A DNA stretch of 64,000 nt, taken from NCBI GenBank assembly GCA_963699085.1, contig CAVOTH010000001.1, positions 186,001 through 250,000 of the forward strand, in the 5' to 3' direction. Shown piece by piece: positions 11,103 to 19,994 of this stretch. How positions within the stretch are numbered: position 1 is the first letter of the stretch; each line of letters opens with the position of its first letter. A program made the position numbers and the translations under genes. The notes beneath the pieces are model-generated. The model saw only the letters and a program-made list of their open reading frames with translations. It was not told where the DNA came from and searched no databases. This stretch comes from Bog-756 sp963699085 (lineage in GTDB: Bacteria; Actinomycetota; Acidimicrobiia; Acidimicrobiales; RAAP-2).

Positions 11103-11747
11103 GTGACCGACCTCGACGACCGGTGGACCACTGCCGACGACGGAGCGCCACCGGAGACCGACGGACGCCGAATACGGCGGGCTCTCAACCGTGAGGCGGT
11201 GGTCGATGCGCTCCTCGACCTGTACGGCGAAGGGAACCTCCGACCGAGCACCGACGAGATCGCAGAACGTGCCGGGATCTCTCCGAGGTCCCTTTTCCGT
11301 TACTTCGAGGACACGGACGACCTCGCCGGGGAGGCGGTGTCGCGCCAACTGGCCCGGGCGCTCCCGCTCGTCCATCTCGACGTCGGACCAGGCGCTGACT
11401 TCGCTGTCCGGGTGCAATGCCTGATCGACCAGCGGTTCCGGCTGTTCGAGGCGGTCGGGCAGGCGGCCCACGTGACCCGGCTGCGGGCCCCGTTCCACCC
11501 GAGGCTCGCCGAGACCCTGATCGAGTCCCGCCGTTTCCTGCGGTCCCAGATCCGAGCGCTGTTCGCCATCGAATTGGCCGCTATGGGCGACGACCGGGCC
11601 GAGTGGGCGCTCGCCGCCGCAGACGTGCTGGCGACCTACGAGTCCTACCAACTGCTGACCACCGACCGCGGGTTCCCGATCGCCAAGGCGAAGTCGGTCG
11701 TCGGATCGGCTTTGACGCTCCTGCTCGCTCCCGGGGGATCCCGATGA
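11103..11747 (+). CDS. TetR-family transcriptional regulator
   Basis: 214 aa from GTG 11103. The N-terminal helix-turn-helix region is clear: LYGEGNLRPSTDEIAERAGI followed by SPRSLFRYFEDTDDL. The C-terminal helical ligand-binding domain is divergent, so the inducer is unknown. Its stop overlaps the next start (ATGA), placing it in one transcript with an SRPBCC protein and a sulfatase, which it probably regulates together with itself and perhaps the divergent DinB-like gene. Several in-frame upstream residues are possible, but the helix-turn-helix context fits this start. Confidence 0.85.
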   Translation: MTDLDDRWTTADDGAPPETDGRRIRRALNREAVVDALLDLYGEGNLRPSTDEIAERAGISPRSLFRYFEDTDDLAGEAVSRQLARALPLVHLDVGPGADFAVRVQCLIDQRFRLFEAVGQAAHVTRLRAPFHPRLAETLIESRRFLRSQIRALFAIELAAMGDDRAEWALAAADVLATYESYQLLTTDRGFPIAKAKSVVGSALTLLLAPGGSR

Positions 11748-12169
11748 CCGCCCGCCGTGGCAGCATGCGCTGCGCCGTCCGCCTCGCCTGTCCGCCGGAC
11801 GCCGCGTGGGAAGTCGTGGGTGCCCCCGAGCGCCTCCCCGACTGGTGGGAGGGCGTCGTTTCGTGTGTGGTCGAGGGCGACCTGCGCACCGTCCAGACCC
11901 GCTCCGGCCTACCCATGCCGGAGTTGATCCTCACCGTCGACAACAGCCTTCGACGGTTCCAGTACCGGATCACCGCGCCAGTCTTCGTCGAGCACCTGAG
12001 CACCATCGACGTACATGATCTCGGGGACGGAACCTGCCTGACCGTGTACAGCGTCGATGCTGAGCCGGCCGTACTGGCGCTGGTCATCAGCGGAGCCGCC
12101 CGGGCCGGTCTCGCCCGTCTGCCCGCACTCCTGGGCGTGGAGCGAATAGGTGTGGAGCAAACCGCGTGA
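11744..12169 (+). CDS. SRPBCC (START/Bet v1-like) family protein
   Basis: 141 aa, ATG overlapping the TetR stop by 4 nt. The N-terminal pattern AVRLACPPDAAWEVVGAPER and LPDWWEGVVS is characteristic of polyketide cyclase/START-like small-molecule binding folds. The central beta-rich region (TLTVDN-like, RRFQYRITAPV) fits the helix-grip fold. The family binds hydrophobic ligands; no catalytic residues can be assigned. Coupling to a sulfatase suggests handling of the same substrate or product. Confidence 0.7.
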   Translation: MTARRGSMRCAVRLACPPDAAWEVVGAPERLPDWWEGVVSCVVEGDLRTVQTRSGLPMPELILTVDNSLRRFQYRITAPVFVEHLSTIDVHDLGDGTCLTVYSVDAEPAVLALVISGAARAGLARLPALLGVERIGVEQTA

Positions 12170-12191
12170 CCCACCCGAAAGGACCCCACTG

Positions 12192-13748
12192 ATGGGCCGC
12201 AAGATCCTCTTCATCACCACCGACCAGCAGCGCTACGACACCCTGGGCTGCAACGGCGGCGCCCTCTCGCGCACCCCGGTCATAGACGGCCTGGCCGCGA
12301 CGGGCGTCCGCTACGACCGGGCCCATCCCCAATCGGTGGTGTGCATGCCGTCGCGCTCCACCATCGTGACCGGCCAGTACCCGAGCACCCACGGGGTATG
12401 GATGAACGGTGTCCCGCTCCCCGGCGACGCGCCGTCGGTTGTCGAAGTGCTGCGCCAGTCGGGCTACCGGACCGCGCTGGTGGGCAAGGCCCACTTCGAG
12501 CCGTACTTCGATCCGTTCCTGCGCTTCGAGGAGAACGCATTGTCGATCGAGGGCACCACCCCGCACGGTGGGCACCGACGGGGCTTCGAACACATGGAGA
12601 CCGCCGCCCACGGTGCCATGGGCCCGCTCCACTACTGCCAGTGGCTCCTCCGGGAGCACCCCGACGCGCTCGGCATGTACTGCCGGGCCATCGACGACTC
12701 GTTGCAGGTCAGTGCCGCCACCGGAGGCGACACCGACGCTCCGCAGGTGAAGGTCAACCCGATCGGTCGGGGGATCTACCACACCGACTGGGTGGCCGAC
12801 CGGGTCATCGACTGGCTCGACTCGGTCGACGCCGACGAGGACTGGTTCTGCTGGATGAGCTTCCCCGACCCCCATCACCCGTGGGACCCGCCGGAGTCCG
12901 AGATGGGCCGGGTCGACTGGCACGAGGTCCCACTGCCCTTGGGATATCCCGAGGACCGGACCGCCCGGGAGGCGATCATCGACGGTAAGCCGAGGCATTG
13001 GCGGGCCTGGTACGACGGCACCCTGGTGTCCAACTACGAAGCCCCGGCCGACTGGGTTCCCGCCACCTTGACGGCGGACCAGGTCCGCGAGGTCAATGCC
13101 CGAAACGCCGTGGAGGTCGAGCTCATCGACGAGGCGATCGGACGGGTCCTGGCCCGGGTGGACGAGCGCGGCTGGACCGAGGACGTGGACGTGGTGTTCA
13201 CCACCGATCACGGCGAGCTCCAGGGCGACTTCGGACTCCTGTTCAAAGGCCCGTATCACGTGGACGCACTCATGAGGATTCCCCTGGTGTGGCGTCCGGC
13301 ACCGTCGTCGTGGGCGAGCGCGGTGCCTCCGGCGTCGGTGGTGTCCCGCCCGGTCGGACTGGTGGATCTGGCGCCGACGTTCTGCGCCATCGCCGGCGTC
13401 GAACCCCCGGCATGGATGCAAGGAAGTCCGCTCCCCGTCGATGATGACGATGCCGATGCCCGGGGCTTCGACAAGGTGCTCACCGAGTGGGACAGCGAAT
13501 TGTTCGGGACCGGCGTGCACCTGCGCACCATGATGCGTGACCGTTGGGTGGTCTCGGTCTACCTGCCCGGGACGAGCCACGACGGAACCGAGGGCGAGCT
13601 CTATGACCTGGTGGACGACCCGCTCCAGCAGGTCAACCGGTGGGACGACCCCGCGCTTCGACCGCTGCGCGAGGATCTGGTGGCCGATCTGTGGGACTCC
13701 CAACCGGAGGGCCGGGCGGAGCGACTCGCCCTCGAGGCGCCGGTGTGA
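12192..13748 (+). CDS. Sulfatase (arylsulfatase/choline-sulfatase-like)
   Basis: 518-aa alkaline-phosphatase-superfamily hydrolase. The N terminus supplies the metal ligand in FITTDQQRYDTLGC, and the formylglycine motif C-x-P-S-R appears as VCMPSRSTIVTGQYPSTHG with Cys51 the residue to be oxidised. Further ligands lie in TTDHGELQGDFGLLFKGPY. There is no signal peptide, so it is probably cytoplasmic. ATG 12192 has AAAGGA upstream. The substrate may be a sulfate or phosphonate/phosphate ester; the TetR-SRPBCC-sulfatase operon suggests an imported organic sulfate. No formylglycine-generating enzyme is encoded in the window. Confidence 0.88.
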   Translation: MGRKILFITTDQQRYDTLGCNGGALSRTPVIDGLAATGVRYDRAHPQSVVCMPSRSTIVTGQYPSTHGVWMNGVPLPGDAPSVVEVLRQSGYRTALVGKAHFEPYFDPFLRFEENALSIEGTTPHGGHRRGFEHMETAAHGAMGPLHYCQWLLREHPDALGMYCRAIDDSLQVSAATGGDTDAPQVKVNPIGRGIYHTDWVADRVIDWLDSVDADEDWFCWMSFPDPHHPWDPPESEMGRVDWHEVPLPLGYPEDRTAREAIIDGKPRHWRAWYDGTLVSNYEAPADWVPATLTADQVREVNARNAVEVELIDEAIGRVLARVDERGWTEDVDVVFTTDHGELQGDFGLLFKGPYHVDALMRIPLVWRPAPSSWASAVPPASVVSRPVGLVDLAPTFCAIAGVEPPAWMQGSPLPVDDDDADARGFDKVLTEWDSELFGTGVHLRTMMRDRWVVSVYLPGTSHDGTEGELYDLVDDPLQQVNRWDDPALRPLREDLVADLWDSQPEGRAERLALEAPV

Positions 13749-13766
13749 CGACCGGTCCGGGTGTTC

Positions 13767-14597
13767 TCACCCGGGGGCGACACCTACGTTGCGCTCGAAG
13801 ATGATCCGGAGGCCGTGAAGGGTGAGCCACGGCTCCACGTACTCGATCTCGTCGGAGTAGGGCGCGATCAACTCGGACAGCCCACCGGTGGCCACCACCG
13901 TGCACTCCCCCAGGACACCGGCAAAACGCCGGCACAGGCCATCGACCTGACCGCCGAACCCGTAGAGGGCACCTGACTGGATCGACTCGACCGTCGACTT
14001 GCCGATGACACTGCGAGGCTCGACCAGTTCCACCCGGCGCAGTGCCGCCGCGTTGGCGAACAGCGCATCGAGACTGATGGCCACGCCGGGCGTGATCGCC
14101 CCTCCCAGATACTCTCCGGTCGCCGAGATGGCATCGAACGTGGTGGCCGTCCCGAGGTCGACGACCACGCACGGGCCGCCGAACAAGTCATAGGCACCGA
14201 CCGCGTTGGCGATCCTGTCGGCCCCGACTTCCTTGGGGTTGTCGTACAGGATCGGCATGCCACTCTTGACGCCGGGTTCGAGCACCACTGCGGGGACGTC
14301 GAACCACCGGGTGGCCATCTGGCGGAGGTTGGCTGTCACCAAGGGGACCGACGACGTGACGGCGATCCCGGTGACGGCGTCATCGATGTCCAATCCGTTG
14401 AGGTCGAGCAATTGGGTGAGGAGCAGGGCGTGCTCGTCGGCAGTGCGGACGTCGACTGTGGACAGCCGCCAGTGGTGGGCCAGCCCTACGGGCTCGGTGC
14501 CGTCCCGAGGTACTGACTCGTCGACCGGGGCCCCCGGGTCGTCAGCAAACAGCCCGACCACGGTCTCGGTGTTCCCCACGTCGATGGCAAGCAGCAT
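13767..14597 (-). CDS. coaX: Type III pantothenate kinase
   Basis: First step of coenzyme A synthesis (pantothenate to 4'-phosphopantothenate). The 276-aa ASKHA-fold enzyme begins MLLAIDVGNTETVVGLF, which carries the phosphate-1 Asp. GADRIANAVGAYDLFG, VVDLGTATTFDAIS and the PGV-type GGAITPGVAIS loop identify CoaX. AAGGAA precedes the ATG. It lies upstream-adjacent to nadC in the minus-strand cofactor block with panC, so pantothenate synthesis and use are encoded together; panD is missing from the block. Confidence 0.94.
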   Translation of the reverse strand: MLLAIDVGNTETVVGLFADDPGAPVDESVPRDGTEPVGLAHHWRLSTVDVRTADEHALLLTQLLDLNGLDIDDAVTGIAVTSSVPLVTANLRQMATRWFDVPAVVLEPGVKSGMPILYDNPKEVGADRIANAVGAYDLFGGPCVVVDLGTATTFDAISATGEYLGGAITPGVAISLDALFANAAALRRVELVEPRSVIGKSTVESIQSGALYGFGGQVDGLCRRFAGVLGECTVVATGGLSELIAPYSDEIEYVEPWLTLHGLRIIFERNVGVAPG

Positions 14598-14651
14598 GTC
14601 GTTCCTTTCCCGGAAGGGTTGCGATCGCAGCGGTGGCTGAAGGAGCGGGGC

Positions 14652-15552
14652 TCAGTCCCGAAGGTCCAGCCCGATATCGAGCACCGGCGCTGAGTGGGTG
14701 AGAGCCCCGGCGGACAGGAGATCCGCCCCGGCGGCGGCCAGGGTCGGCGCCGACTCCAGAGTGACCCCTCCCGATACCTCGATCAGCGCGTCGGAGCCCG
14801 CACCTCGCACCAGGTCAACGGCCTCGGCCACCCGATCGGGGCCCATGTTGTCGAGCAGGACCACGGTGGCACCTGCCGCCACCGCCTCGCCAACCTGCTC
14901 GAGGCGGTCGCATTCGACCTCCACCATCCGACCCGGCCACTGGCGCTTGGCCCGTTCCACTGCCTCGGCGATGGTCGCCCCACCCAGGTGGTTGTCCTTC
15001 ACCAGCACGGCGTCGGACAGACTGCCCCGGTGGTTGAAACCACCGCCGGCCCGCACTGCGGCTTTCTCCAGTGCCCGCAGTCCCGGAGTTGTCTTGCGGG
15101 TGTCGAGGATCCGGGTGGACGGGTTGGCGGCGCGCACGACGTCCACATAGGCGCGGGTGAGCGTGGCCACGCCCGACAGGTGGCCCAGGAAGTTGAGCGC
15201 GGTCCGCTCGACAGTGAGAATCGACCGGAGTGGCCCCTCGGCGGTGGCGACCACGTCTCCGGGGGCCACGTCCGATCCGTCGGGCAGAAGCCAGGTGACC
15301 TCGACCTCGCCATCGATCTGGGCGAAGGCCTCCACCGCGGCAGGCGCGTCCCGCCACCACCCCGTCGGCCCGGCTCACCACGTCGACGGTGGCCCGGCGC
15401 GTCGAAGGGATCAATGCCGCGGTCAGGTCGCCGAGCGGGAGCACGTCCTCGGCGATGGCACGTCGTACCGCGTCGACGACGGCGGCATGTGGCGGGTCGA
15501 GAACCGGAGCCCATCCGTCCGCCGCGTCGACCTGTGTCCCCGGTGCGGTCAC
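14652..15552 (-). CDS. nadC: Nicotinate-nucleotide pyrophosphorylase (frameshifted in this sequence)
   Basis: Quinolinate phosphoribosyltransferase of de novo NAD synthesis. The N-terminal part from ATG 15552 (AIAEDVLPLGDLTAALIPST, DVVSRADGVVAGRAC) and the C-terminal part (VEAFAQIDGE, GHLSGVATLT, ILDTRKTTPGLR, GGGFNHRGSLSDAVLVKDNH) lie in different frames. Deleting one C in the CC near 15340 joins them as GRACAVEAFAQIDGE and gives 299 aa, the normal size. The start overlaps the nadB stop (ATGA). All catalytic motifs are intact apart from the single base, so I read this as an error, not a pseudogene. Confidence 0.88.
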
Positions 15553-17282
15553 GTGCGGGCCCCACCGCCGCTGTCGCCGGACGCGGACGACTCGGGGGTG
15601 GTGCGGACCAGGACCGTGTGTCCCGCGGCGCCGGTGCCGGGTCCGGCACCGTGAACGATCCGGCAGCGCCAGGAGTCCGACGTCAGAGGGAAGTCGCTGC
15701 GGGCGTGTGCCCCACGGGTCTCCTCCCGAAGGGTGCCGGACTCGAGAATGCTGCGTGCAGCCGTCACCAGGTTGGCCAACTCACCGTGGGCACGGTCGAC
15801 CGGCGACGATGACCCGACCACAGCGGAGATCGTCGCCACGGTGCGACCGGCCCGGGCCAGTGAGTCCGCACTCCGGACCACCCCGGCCCCGTCGGTCATG
15901 GCCCGCTGGAGTTGGTCGCGGGTCTTGGCCACGTCGGGCCAGTACACGGCTCCGTCGTCCGGAGGTGCGGCGGCGGCGTCGGTGCGATGGGTCGAACCGG
16001 GCGCCACCGGCTCCGTGTGGCCTTCGATCAACGGGGCGAGCACGCCGGTGGGGGTCGGGCCGTCGCCTCCGGCCAGGATCGTCTCGGCCAGTCGGGCACC
16101 GAACACCATGCCCTCGAGCAACGAGTTGGATGCCAAGCGGTTCGCACCATGGACGCCGGTGCACGCCACCTCGCCCGCCGCCCACAGGCCGGGCAGTGCC
16201 GTCGCTCCCCACAGGTCGGTGAGGACGCCCCCGGACAGATAGTGGGCGGCGGGGGCGATCGGGAGCCAGTCCGTCGACGGGTCCAGCCCGATGGCGGCCA
16301 GTGAGGCGCTGATGGTCGGGAAGCGGGAGTCGAACGACGCCAGCGCGGTGGCGTCCAACCACAGGCTTTCCACGCCCTGGTCGTGCATCCGTTCGGCCAT
16401 GGCACGGCTGACGATGTCCCGGGGGGCGAGCTCGTCGACGAACCGGTCGCCGCGGGCGTCGCGCAGCAATGCACCGTGACCCCGCAGTGCTTCGGACAGC
16501 AGTGGCCGGGGCATGGCCGGATGGTGCAGCGCCGTCGGATGGAATTGCATGAACTCGACGTCGGCCACCGCCACCCCGGCCCGGAGCGCCATGGCCACCC
16601 CGTCCCCGGTGGCCTCGGCCGGATTGGTCGTGACCGAGAAGACCTGCCCTGCCCCGCCGGTGGCCAGCACCGTGTGCTCGGCCCGCACCTCGACGAGTCG
16701 CCCGTCGTTGCTCAGGGCGACGACGCCCCGGCAGCGACCCTTCTCCACCACCAGATCGAGCGCGAACCACTCCTCCATGACCGCCGCGGCCGAGGCCCGG
16801 GTGGCGTCGACCAGGGCCCGTTCGACTTCAGCCCCGGTGGCCGCGCCGCCGGCGTGGACCACCCGTGCCGTGGAGTGCCCGCCCTCGCGAGCCAGGTCCA
16901 GTGCCCCACCGGGTTGGCGGTCGAACACCGCGCCCATGGCGATCAGCTCGTGGACACGGGCCGGGCCCTCATCCACCAGCACCCGCACGGCGTCGGCGTC
17001 GCACAGGCCGGCCCCGGCGGCCAAGGTGTCGGCGAGATGGAGGTCGGTCGAGTCCTCGTCGCCACCCAACACTGCGGCGACCCCGCCCTGTGCCCAGCGG
17101 GTGGCCGACTGGTACAGCTCGGCCTTGGTCAGCACCCCGACCCGCAGGCCGTGCCCGCCCTGTGGGCTCCCGCCCGACGGAGTCATCGGCGCGGCCAGCC
17201 GAACCGCCGCCGACAAGCCGGCCACACCGCTCCCCAGGACCAGGACGTCGAGTGGCTCCAGGACCAGTCGGGCCGGGCTCAT
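15549..17282 (-). CDS. nadB: L-aspartate oxidase
   Basis: FAD enzyme that oxidises L-aspartate to iminoaspartate for quinolinate synthesis. 577 aa, with the dinucleotide-binding VLVLGSGVAGLSAAVRLA N terminus, the ALDLAREGGHSTARVVHAGG and ATGGAGQVFSVTTNP segments of the fumarate reductase/aspartate oxidase family, and the GEVACTGVHGANRLASNSL flavin-contact motif. Its start overlaps panC by 4 nt and its stop overlaps nadC. Quinolinate synthase nadA, the third member of the pathway, is not in the window. Confidence 0.95.
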   Translation of the reverse strand: MSPARLVLEPLDVLVLGSGVAGLSAAVRLAAPMTPSGGSPQGGHGLRVGVLTKAELYQSATRWAQGGVAAVLGGDEDSTDLHLADTLAAGAGLCDADAVRVLVDEGPARVHELIAMGAVFDRQPGGALDLAREGGHSTARVVHAGGAATGAEVERALVDATRASAAAVMEEWFALDLVVEKGRCRGVVALSNDGRLVEVRAEHTVLATGGAGQVFSVTTNPAEATGDGVAMALRAGVAVADVEFMQFHPTALHHPAMPRPLLSEALRGHGALLRDARGDRFVDELAPRDIVSRAMAERMHDQGVESLWLDATALASFDSRFPTISASLAAIGLDPSTDWLPIAPAAHYLSGGVLTDLWGATALPGLWAAGEVACTGVHGANRLASNSLLEGMVFGARLAETILAGGDGPTPTGVLAPLIEGHTEPVAPGSTHRTDAAAAPPDDGAVYWPDVAKTRDQLQRAMTDGAGVVRSADSLARAGRTVATISAVVGSSSPVDRAHGELANLVTAARSILESGTLREETRGAHARSDFPLTSDSWRCRIVHGAGPGTGAAGHTVLVRTTPESSASGDSGGGART

Positions 17283-18223
17283 GCCGGCAGGCGAGGATCG
17301 AGATTGTCGATGAGTCGCACCGGGCCGACGGAGGCCGCGATGAGCAGCCGTAGGGCCCGACCGCCTCCCAGATCGTCAGCGGGCTCGAGGTCGGCGGCGT
17401 CGACCAGTGCTGCGTAGTCGAGGTCGACCAGTGGCTCCTTCGCCACCATGTCGGCCATCACCGATTCGACGGCAGACCGGTCGCATCCGGCCGACAGCGC
17501 GTCGGCTCCGGCGCGCAGGGCCACGCTCAGAATCGTCGCCGCGTCCCGCTCCTGCGGGTCGAGCCGGACGTTCCGGCTGGACAGGGCGAGTCCGTCGGAC
17601 TCGCGCACCGTCGTGCATCCGATCACCTCGACCTGGAGCGACAGGTCGCGCACCGTCCGACGCACGATCGCCAGTTGCTGGTAGTCCTTCTCGCCGAAGT
17701 AGGCGCGACAGGGTCCGGCCATCGTCAGGAGCTTGACCACCACGGTCGCCATCCCGTCGAAGTGGCCGGGCCGGGACACGCCCTCCCACCGCTCGGACAG
17801 GCCACCGACGGACACCGACGTGGCAGGAGGAGCAGGCCATCCCGGATACATCTCCTCCACCGTCGGTGCGAACACCACCTCGGCCCCGGCGGCCTCTGCA
17901 ACGCACAGGTCGGCACCCAGCGTCCGCGGGTAATTGGTCAGATCGGCGGCCTCGACGAACTGGGTGGGGTTCACGAAGACAGTCACGGCGACGATGTCGC
18001 ACTCTGCTGCCGCCCTCTGGATCAGCGAGGCATGACCGCGGTGCAAGGCGCCCATGGTCAGCACCACACCCACCGTGCGTCCTGACCGGCGCTCCTGGTC
18101 GAGTCGATCGGCGAACCCGGTCACCGTGTCGAGCAGCGTCACTCCGGTGGGGAGGGCCGGGGCCGGGAGGGCTGGGGCTGTGAGGACGGAGGACATGGAG
18201 GACCCCGTCGATGCGGAGGTCAC
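17279..18223 (-). CDS. panC: Pantothenate synthetase (pantoate-beta-alanine ligase)
   Basis: Joins pantoate and beta-alanine using ATP. 314 aa, about 30 residues longer than typical because of an Ala/Pro-rich N terminus; internal starts could shorten it. The HIGH-like motif is in LTMGALHRGHASLI, the VFVNPTQF segment follows, and the KMSKS-like region and dimer interface are seen in AYFGEKDYQQLAIVRR and LALSSRNVRL. Its start overlaps the upstream DUF2520 gene, an arrangement conserved in Actinobacteria. Confidence 0.94.
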   Translation of the reverse strand: MTSASTGSSMSSVLTAPALPAPALPTGVTLLDTVTGFADRLDQERRSGRTVGVVLTMGALHRGHASLIQRAAAECDIVAVTVFVNPTQFVEAADLTNYPRTLGADLCVAEAAGAEVVFAPTVEEMYPGWPAPPATSVSVGGLSERWEGVSRPGHFDGMATVVVKLLTMAGPCRAYFGEKDYQQLAIVRRTVRDLSLQVEVIGCTTVRESDGLALSSRNVRLDPQERDAATILSVALRAGADALSAGCDRSAVESVMADMVAKEPLVDLDYAALVDAADLEPADDLGGGRALRLLIAASVGPVRLIDNLDPRLPA

Positions 18224-19038
18224 GCCACTTGCTCGGTGGCGGCGGCCACGGCCGCGCCGGCGGACGAGAGCTCGATCCCGCCGTCGATCTCCGGGTCGAG
18301 CCCCTCGGCGGTGTCGAGAGACAGGCGGCGGGCCAACGCCACCATGGCGTCATACCCGGCCAGCTCGGTCCGGTGGGCGGGCATGCCGGCGATGGCGGCA
18401 CGGTGCCGCTCCACGGTCTCCCAGTCCCCACGGGCGGCCGGCCCGGTCAGGGCCGCGCGCGGGCCCAGGGCAATGGCGTCCTCGCTGGCCGCCCGCATGA
18501 GTCCGGCGAAGGCATCGAGTGGCAGCCCGGCAGAAGCCGCCACCCGCTCCACCTGGCCCATGAGCGCGACCAGGTGGTTGGCGGCGATCACCGCGGCCGC
18601 GTGGTACGCGGCGCGGTCACGATCATCCACCTCCACGACATTTCCCCCGAGCGCTTCGGCCACCGACCGCGCTGCGGGGTCCCCGGCGACGGCGAAGGTG
18701 ATACCCGAACGCAGCCTCTCGGCGCCGATCTCCGGCGTGGGCAGTGGCACCAGGGGATGAAGCGAACCTCGCCGAGGGTGCCCCTCGAGGACGTCGAGGC
18801 CCAGGGATCCGGACAGATGGAGCACCGTCGTCGACGCCACCGGACGCACGATTGCCGCCACGTCGGCCACCACGTCGTCAGGGGTGGCGATGATCAACAG
18901 GTCGACCCCGTGGGCGGCATCGACCGGTGACCGGTCGCGCCCCCAGGCGCCCACTGAGCGATAGCCCCCGACAGCGTCCAGCGCTGCCATCAACGACCGG
19001 CCGGCACGGCCCGGTCCGAGTACACGGAATGTGATCAC
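18220..19038 (-). CDS. Rossmann-like/DUF2520 oxidoreductase-like protein
   Basis: 272 aa from GTG 19038 (AGAGG about 6 nt upstream). N-terminal Rossmann fold: VLGPGRAGRSLMAALD and VDLLIIATPDDVVADVA. The C-terminal helical DUF2520 domain includes YHAAAVIAANHLVALM and GPAARGDWETVERH. The family resembles ketopantoate or pyrroline-5-carboxylate reductases and is habitually found upstream of panC. A role in pantothenate supply, for example a noncanonical ketopantoate reductase, is a fair inference but unproven here. The overlap with panC is 4 nt. Confidence 0.85.
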   Translation of the reverse strand: MITFRVLGPGRAGRSLMAALDAVGGYRSVGAWGRDRSPVDAAHGVDLLIIATPDDVVADVAAIVRPVASTTVLHLSGSLGLDVLEGHPRRGSLHPLVPLPTPEIGAERLRSGITFAVAGDPAARSVAEALGGNVVEVDDRDRAAYHAAAVIAANHLVALMGQVERVAASAGLPLDAFAGLMRAASEDAIALGPRAALTGPAARGDWETVERHRAAIAGMPAHRTELAGYDAMVALARRLSLDTAEGLDPEIDGGIELSSAGAAVAAATEQVA

Positions 19039-19104
19039 GAGACCTCTTTCTACGTTCCAGCCCCCGGGGGGTGCCGTTCGCATCAGGAAATCAAGAAACG
19101 CTGG

Positions 19105-19605
19105 CTAGACCATACCCACGATACGCACCTCGCCGCCAGCGGTCTCGATGTCGTCGGGTCCCACCAGGTCGGGGGCCAGTTCGGCCAGCGGGGCCAGCAC
19201 GAAGCGCCGTTCGCGCCACCTGGGGTGCGGCACGGTCAGGTCAGGGTCGTCGAGCGTGACCCCATCGATCCAGATGACGTCGGCGTCCAGTGTGCGCGGC
19301 CCCCATCGCACGGTGCGCACCCGCCCGGCAGCGGCCTCCAGGCGGTGGCACTGCTCGAGCAGCCGGTAGGGGTCGACGGCGTCCGACACGGCCAGCTCCA
19401 CCACCAGGTTGAGGAAGGTTCCCTGGTCGTGGGGCCCGCCCACGGGCTCGGTCTCGTACACCTGGGACACGGCGGTCACCGTCGGATCGCTCCCGGCCCG
19501 GAGTTGATCGACCGCCCGGCGCAGGTGGGCGGTGCGGTCCCCGAGGTTCGACCCCAGAGACAGGAAGGCCCGTACCGTCGGTGCCTCCGCCACGGGTGCC
19601 GTCAC
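19105..19605 (-). CDS. folK: 2-amino-4-hydroxy-6-hydroxymethyldihydropteridine pyrophosphokinase
   Basis: HPPK transfers pyrophosphate from ATP to the hydroxymethylpterin. 166 aa with the family start FLSLGSNLGDRTAHLRRAVD, the pterin-binding ETEPVGGPHDQGTFLNLVVE and the signature RWGPRTLDADVIW, followed by LTVPHPRWRERRFVLAPLAE. The start overlaps folB by 4 nt, so HPPK and DHNA are made from a coupled message. Confidence 0.95.
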   Translation of the reverse strand: MTAPVAEAPTVRAFLSLGSNLGDRTAHLRRAVDQLRAGSDPTVTAVSQVYETEPVGGPHDQGTFLNLVVELAVSDAVDPYRLLEQCHRLEAAAGRVRTVRWGPRTLDADVIWIDGVTLDDPDLTVPHPRWRERRFVLAPLAELAPDLVGPDDIETAGGEVRIVGMV

Positions 19606-19994
19606 CGGTGGCGTACCACCCGCACACCCACGGTGTCGATGTCCACGGCCAGTGGTGGCCTCAGTTTTCGGAGGGCGACCGTCACCGCCGTGATCCGCCG
19701 GTCCACGTCCAACACGGCATCAGCCACATGCCAGGCAAGAGCCTCCAGCAGGGCGAAGGACCGCGCCCCGGACACGGTGGCGGCAACGGTGTCGGCCACC
19801 GACCCGTAGTCGACCGTGTCAGCCAGGGAGTCGGACACACCGGCCGGGCGTAGGTCCACAGCCAGGTCCAGGTCCACTTCGAAGGGCTGGGCCCGCTCCT
19901 GCTCCTCGGCGAGGACCCCGTGGGTACCCACGCAGCGGAGCCCGCGGAGCTCGATCCGGTCGTCCGGTCCGCCAGCGCCGATGGATCCGTTCAC
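19602..19994 (-). CDS. folB: Dihydroneopterin aldolase
   Basis: Cleaves dihydroneopterin to the hydroxymethylpterin used by FolK. From GTG 19994, which overlaps the upstream gene's stop (GTGA), it is 130 aa, near the usual ~120. Landmarks are IELRGLRCVGTHGVLAEEQ with the substrate-binding Glu and FEVDLDLAVDLRPA, then DTVDYGSVADTV and the catalytic Lys in VTVALRKLRPPL. Reading upstream of the GTG runs into the neighbouring gene in another frame and is not coding. Confidence 0.93.
   Translation of the reverse strand: MNGSIGAGGPDDRIELRGLRCVGTHGVLAEEQERAQPFEVDLDLAVDLRPAGVSDSLADTVDYGSVADTVAATVSGARSFALLEALAWHVADAVLDVDRRITAVTVALRKLRPPLAVDIDTVGVRVVRHR

Noticed and set aside
10966..11106. 46-codon frame ending in TGA that overlaps the TetR GTG start
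   Set aside because: The GTGA overlap is attractive, but there is no clear ribosome binding site, no similarity and a composition like non-coding DNA; kept only as a remote possibility.
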